Shown here in pieces: positions 59,899 through 64,000 of a stretch of DNA of 64,000 nt. Position 1 is the stretch's first letter. Each line of letters opens with the position of its first letter. The DNA is from Bacteroidota bacterium (lineage in GTDB: Bacteria; Bacteroidota; JABWAT01), in the NCBI GenBank assembly GCA_023151185.1, contig JAKLJL010000001.1, forward strand, positions 868,001-932,000, written 5' to 3'. A model generated the notes under the pieces. The model ran no database searches and was not told where the DNA came from. It was given only the letters and a program-made list of their open reading frames with translations. The position numbers and the translations under genes are program-made.

Positions 59899-61343
59899 GG
59901 TATCCAGGTAATTCCTGCGGCAAAAGAGCCAACATTTCGGGTTAGCAGAACAGATTTGGTTTGGGCGTCCATCAGAACGAAAACTCCTGGTTTTCCGCCT
60001 CGGGTTGTCGGGTGATGCTGGTTGGCAGGACCGGTGGTATTTTCACAGGTGATCCCGGCAAAGGCGCCGTCCGGACTGAACTCCACACCGTGCGGCTGAT
60101 CGGGCAGATTTCCGATTTCAACTACAGAATGACTGCTGAGATGGATTACGGAAATACTTTTGCTGCCCTGATTGGCGACCCATAACTCATTTGTTTTCGG
60201 ATTGATTTCCATCAACAGGGGATACTTTCCGGTTTTTACAGAATCGGTGACCAGTTTGGTCTGAGTGTTGAAAAACCGGATTTCCCCCGAGAATTTGCAG
60301 GAAATAACCAGGTCATTTCCGTTGGTCCTGAGTTGATACGGTCCAAGTTTAGGTGCTGTCTCACCGATTGGCGGGGTTAAAGGAGAAAGGGGATAGGATT
60401 CGGTTTTTCCTGTTTCAGTTTCAATTGAATACAGCAGATCAGAACTGTTTCCTGCTGACCAGATGGTCTTTTCATCAGCCGAAAGGCAAATTCCGTGGGG
60501 ACTGGCGGTCAGCCCGGAAAAATTCCGGATCAGGGTCATGGATTCCGTGTCAATCAAATGAAGCTGATTCCGGGAGGAAAAATTACTGACAATGGCTTTT
60601 TTTCCGTCAGCCGTCAGTTCTACATGAGCCGGAGTTCCGCCAAGATAAATTTCGCCGGTTAGTTTTCGGGAAATTAAATCAACCCGGATCAGTTTACCGG
60701 CTGTGTAGAAGGTGACAAATGCCGTGTTTCCATCCGGCGATACCGCAACATAATGGGGTGCTGCCGGTGCTGACTGCGGTGCCGGCCAGGTCGGATTAAA
60801 TAAAGGAATAATCCGGGTAACGGTTCGTTTTGAAATATCAAACAAAGTCAGGAAGTCCTCACCCTGATTGGTCATTAAAAACCGGCCTGATGATCCGGGT
60901 GTTGAATATAACGGAGTTCCGGAGGGACCCTTTGCTCCTTCCGAAATCCAGGTTCGCAAAAGATCAATTTCTTTCGCTGGCAGCGGATCCCGGTTGAAGG
61001 GCATCGAAGGGGTCGCAACCGGCGAGTAAGCCGGATTCTGATTGACGTGCTGGAAAAGTGAACTGAGTGCAGGTTCAAACGGAACTACTACCGCCCCGCC
61101 TTTTAGGGTCCCTGCAGCAAGTTCGGCATAAGAACCCAGCGTTAATGTCGTATCCTCATGAGCAGGCTTTCCGAGTGTATGGTTTTCAAGATGGCAGCCG
61201 GAAACCGCACAGGACCTGGTAAATACAGGCTGTACATCCCGGTCATAGGAAAGCTGAGCAGAGTCCTGTGGCTCCTCCGGGTCCGTTTTGCAGGAAACCA
61301 GACAGAATCCGGCCAATAAAATTATCTGGATTGTTTTAATCAT
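59895..61343 (-). CDS. Lipoprotein with CX4CH cytochrome-like domain and YncE-type propeller
   Basis: The 482-residue protein has a lipobox (ILLAGFCLVSCKTD, Cys18). Residues about 35-140 form a cytochrome c-like domain with CAVSGCHLENH, a CX4CH rather than CXXCH site, with a possible distal Met in TPSMPFNRD. Similar domains precede propellers in planctomycete-type cytochrome proteins. Residues about 150-480 carry YncE/YVTN repeats (YVAVSPDGNTAFVTFYTAGK, HVELTADGKKAIVSNFSS, HGICLSADEKTIWSAGNSS, HGVEFSPDGAFAGITCENT). Coupled by four-base overlaps to both neighbours. Whether haem is bound is uncertain. Confidence 0.85.
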   Translation of the reverse strand: MIKTIQIILLAGFCLVSCKTDPEEPQDSAQLSYDRDVQPVFTRSCAVSGCHLENHTLGKPAHEDTTLTLGSYAELAAGTLKGGAVVVPFEPALSSLFQHVNQNPAYSPVATPSMPFNRDPLPAKEIDLLRTWISEGAKGPSGTPLYSTPGSSGRFLMTNQGEDFLTLFDISKRTVTRIIPLFNPTWPAPQSAPAAPHYVAVSPDGNTAFVTFYTAGKLIRVDLISRKLTGEIYLGGTPAHVELTADGKKAIVSNFSSRNQLHLIDTESMTLIRNFSGLTASPHGICLSADEKTIWSAGNSSDLLYSIETETGKTESYPLSPLTPPIGETAPKLGPYQLRTNGNDLVISCKFSGEIRFFNTQTKLVTDSVKTGKYPLLMEINPKTNELWVANQGSKSISVIHLSSHSVVEIGNLPDQPHGVEFSPDGAFAGITCENTTGPANQHHPTTRGGKPGVFVLMDAQTKSVLLTRNVGSFAAGITWIP

Positions 61344-63775
61344 TTGAGAAGAATAAGTTTCCCGGATTTGGATACAACCCGGTCTGATTTTAACATGTAA
61401 AAATAAACACCGGAAGAGAAACGATCAGGGCGAAAATTCAGAACCTGGTGTCCCTGAGCCCTGGTTCCCAGTTTTTGCACCCAAACCAACTGACCAAGAA
61501 GGTTTGAAACCTCAAGAATAACCTCTCCGGTAAAACTCTGAGTCCAGGAAAGAGTAGTTTCCGGGTTAAAAGGATTCGGGTAAGCCGGGTATACCTCAAT
61601 CCGGTTTGCAGCCATAGCAGTTTCGGATCCAACAGATGAAGAAGCGGAACTTTCGGTCAGTTCGAAGTCGTCAATGATACAATAACTGCTGGGTCTGGTA
61701 TTGCTTCCGGTCATGGCATCTACGCCTTCAATATTGACAAACCGGATTTTAACTGAGGTTGCCGGGATTGCAACGGGGGGGAGTTTTAGTTTAGTCAGAA
61801 CCCATCCGGTATCCGGTTCGGTCAGTTCAAACACTTTCAGCCAGGATTGGTTTCCATCATAGGAAATCAGGACCCTGAAGGTGTCATTGACAGCACCCAA
61901 CTGAACCGGCGGCCGGTATACCCGTTGAAACCGGATTTCAGGTGCGCTGAGGTTGCCTAAGAAAAAACCGGGTGAGGTCAAAGAGGCAGAACCGGATACA
62001 CCGGGTGTGGAAGAAGACCGCCTGGCTCTGGATAACATGGCCTTATTGCTAAAGTCCCCGGTCCGGTCATTTTCCGGAAGAAACCCGGACGGGCGGAAAT
62101 CAGGAACAAATTGGTGGACCCATTTAAATGCTGATTTATCGGATGGGTCACTCAAAATCCAGCCCATGGGTTCCGAAAAATTATCATAGAACCCCGGTAT
62201 TTCTTCAAAAATATACTCCTGGGCATCATCCGTGAAAACTGAAAGGGTTCCCCGGATGTACCCTGTACTGGTCGGCCCGGTAACCTCATAAAAGCCTTCT
62301 GACAGAGTAAGGGTCAGTTTGCCATCGGCAGTTGTATACTCTGAAAACTTTTTTTCCCGGTTGCTGACAGTCAGGAAAACCGGAGATGAAACCGGGACTC
62401 CTTTTTTGAATAACTTCAGAGTTGTTTCAGAGATATACCGCTTCCTCAGAGTTAAATCCAGTTCAGTTGTTTTGCCGGGAACAATCAGAAGGGTGTCGGT
62501 AATCAGCGGGTCGTAGCCTTCCTTTTCGAGTTTCAGGCGCAGAATACCCTGAAGTCCGCCAAAAGAGTAAGATCCGTTTGCTTCCGTCCAGCAGGTCATA
62601 TAATCTTCGACAGGCTGGTTAATCAGCCTGGTAATTTTAACTCCGGGAACGGGATTTCCATTCTGATCCCTGACCTTTCCCGAAAAATACCCGGGGGTGG
62701 CACCGGTAAACCGGATAATCACCAGGCCTCTTTCCATATCCGAAAGCAGAATATTTCCACTTGGAAGATAGGGATACACACCCCACACTGAGGTAAACTG
62801 ACCGGCCCGGGGCAATTGTCCGTCAACATCAAAATACCCGGCGAGAACCGGGGCTTTGCGGTTCGAAAGATCAAAAACCCGGTAGCCATCCTCATAATAG
62901 GCAACATGGGCAAGGTTTCCTGAAATATGAACATTATGCGCCATGGCATGCTGACCGGCCCGGTATTCAGTCAGTTTTACGGGTGCTGAAGGATTGGAAA
63001 CAGTCCAGAAGTTCAGTGGCATGTCCGGAGTTTCGTCCGTCTGCACGATGTAGTTGTTGTCATCCGTCATCCAGATGTTATGAGTGAAATTGGATGGATA
63101 GTTGGTTTGGGATATCAGCTTCAGGTTCGATTTATCCCGTGCATCGATAATCTGAATTCCGTCACCATAAATGGCTGAGGCAAAAATTGTGTCATTTTTC
63201 GCCTGGGAATCATGCCAGTAATTCTGCTCCCAGGCCCCAACTTCTACCGGATGGACGGGGTCTGTAAGGTCCAGAATTACATTGATATCTTTCAACGAGG
63301 AATTTCGGCTGCCGTTCAGATACAAATATTTCCCGTCAATTGAAACAGTATGAACTGTTCCATGATTTAACCGGCCCACATACCGGTTTACCAGAGTTGC
63401 TTTTTCAGGAAGTTCAGACAGGTCAATGATGTGAACCCCGGCCAAATTGGCGGGTGTACTGCCTTCTGTAACCACATAGGCATAGTGCTGGTAGGTTCTG
63501 AGCTCCCGCCAGGAGGAATTCGGGCCCGGAATGTGGGCAACTTCAACCGGATTTGCCGGGTCGGTAACCTCAATAATACTGGTTCCGTCATCTGCACCTA
63601 AAAGAGCATATTCACGCCCGCTTGCTGCATAACCCCAGACATTGGCGTAACTATGCCCGGATCCTCTGGGGTTCAATGCCCCCAGTTTCTCAGTGTTTAT
63701 GGGGATAGCTGTTTGCGAAAAAGCCGCGGTTTGTAAAAATAAACTGATCCAGAATCCGAAAAGAGTACGTTTCAT
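61340..63775 (-). CDS. T9SS-exported choice-of-anchor-B protein with carboxypeptidase-regulatory-like domain
   Basis: The 811-residue protein has a signal peptide (RTLFGFWISLFLQTAAFSQ). The choice-of-anchor-B propeller (about 30-360) has LVIVD-like repeats (GTSIIEVTDPANPVEVAHI, GVHIIDLSE, NVILDLTDPVHPVEVGAW, GIQIIDARDKSNLKLI). A carboxypeptidase-regulatory-like beta-sandwich follows (KVRDQNGNPVPGVKITR, about 365-440), then a jelly-roll-like region, ending in a type A sorting domain (YPAYPNPFNPETTLSW). AAAGGA lies before the ATG. It is the first gene of the three-gene operon; the AT-rich stretch at 63785-63850 upstream is the likely promoter region. Confidence 0.9.
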   Translation of the reverse strand: MKRTLFGFWISLFLQTAAFSQTAIPINTEKLGALNPRGSGHSYANVWGYAASGREYALLGADDGTSIIEVTDPANPVEVAHIPGPNSSWRELRTYQHYAYVVTEGSTPANLAGVHIIDLSELPEKATLVNRYVGRLNHGTVHTVSIDGKYLYLNGSRNSSLKDINVILDLTDPVHPVEVGAWEQNYWHDSQAKNDTIFASAIYGDGIQIIDARDKSNLKLISQTNYPSNFTHNIWMTDDNNYIVQTDETPDMPLNFWTVSNPSAPVKLTEYRAGQHAMAHNVHISGNLAHVAYYEDGYRVFDLSNRKAPVLAGYFDVDGQLPRAGQFTSVWGVYPYLPSGNILLSDMERGLVIIRFTGATPGYFSGKVRDQNGNPVPGVKITRLINQPVEDYMTCWTEANGSYSFGGLQGILRLKLEKEGYDPLITDTLLIVPGKTTELDLTLRKRYISETTLKLFKKGVPVSSPVFLTVSNREKKFSEYTTADGKLTLTLSEGFYEVTGPTSTGYIRGTLSVFTDDAQEYIFEEIPGFYDNFSEPMGWILSDPSDKSAFKWVHQFVPDFRPSGFLPENDRTGDFSNKAMLSRARRSSSTPGVSGSASLTSPGFFLGNLSAPEIRFQRVYRPPVQLGAVNDTFRVLISYDGNQSWLKVFELTEPDTGWVLTKLKLPPVAIPATSVKIRFVNIEGVDAMTGSNTRPSSYCIIDDFELTESSASSSVGSETAMAANRIEVYPAYPNPFNPETTLSWTQSFTGEVILEVSNLLGQLVWVQKLGTRAQGHQVLNFRPDRFSSGVYFYMLKSDRVVSKSGKLILLK

Positions 63776-64000
63776 CAGGTTCCTTTAAAGATAAAATAGG
63801 CTTTAATCTTATATTGAATAGAATCAATAACTTAAGCTTAAATATAAAAAGTTCGGAACCGGCTGGCAACCCGGTTGCATCAGGTTCCTGACTCAGGTTG
63901 GCATTCAGTTCACAGCCGGGTTATCTTTGCAGAAGTTAAAATGGACAGAATGAGTGAATAAAACGGATTTAAAAGGATTGCTGCTCCCGGAACTTCAGCA

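Noticed and set aside
63855-63960. GGAACC/GGTTCC inverted segments at the window end
   Set aside because: Pairing is interrupted and no T run follows; with no downstream gene visible I cannot assign a role.

Overview
The window is a chromosomal segment of moderate GC from a bacterium of the Bacteroidota/Chlorobi (FCB) side of the tree. Three things point there. Nine proteins end in a type IX secretion (T9SS) sorting domain, mostly of the 'YPNPFNP' form common in Ignavibacteria-like lineages. Two promoters match the Bacteroidota -33 TTTG / -7 TAnnTTTG pattern. Large beta-propeller/Y_Y_Y sensor kinases are abundant. I see no integrase, transposase, plasmid gene or CRISPR array, so I cannot place the organism more precisely.

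Positions 1-5000 are translation and division housekeeping: the end of infC, then rpmI, rplT, a terminator or attenuator, pheS, pheT, a small coiled-coil protein, zapA and a structured RNA that fits 6S RNA. Positions 5000-27400 are a mixed housekeeping zone: a lipid kinase, a U32 RNA-modification protein, two convergent orphan sensor kinases whose 3' ends overlap by 44 bp, a TPR protein, folD, ymdB, a DUF192 protein, a UbiA prenyltransferase, an EamA transporter, another TPR protein, aroE, a transglutaminase-like protein, pgeF, exonucleases, acyP, a YtxH protein and tRNA-Phe.

Positions 27500-51800 are the accessory core. A hybrid two-component protein (propeller, Y_Y_Y, kinase, receiver, AraC) is followed by four long T9SS cargo proteins with LamG, FN3, Gly-rich, beta-helix or GLUG modules. 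Then come a NarL-type kinase/regulator pair, a delta-60 propeller T9SS protein, a stand-alone receiver domain and another T9SS LamG protein. Two of the cargo genes share a collinear 567-bp 3' block that includes the terminator. A single loop next to the sorting domain differs in every paralogue and carries short heptamer or palindromic repeats in frame. I read the cluster as a sensor-controlled set of surface proteins diversified by gene conversion and loop insertion; that reading is inference.

Positions 51800-64000 hold a T9SS-exported EEP-family hydrolase, a DEAD-box helicase with a DbpA-type RNA-binding domain, a small secreted protein, a YebC-family factor, a YwiC-like membrane protein, a glutathione peroxidase and a reverse-strand operon of three coupled genes. 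That operon encodes a choice-of-anchor-B T9SS protein, a lipoprotein with a CX4CH motif plus a YncE-like propeller, and an FG-GAP T9SS protein.
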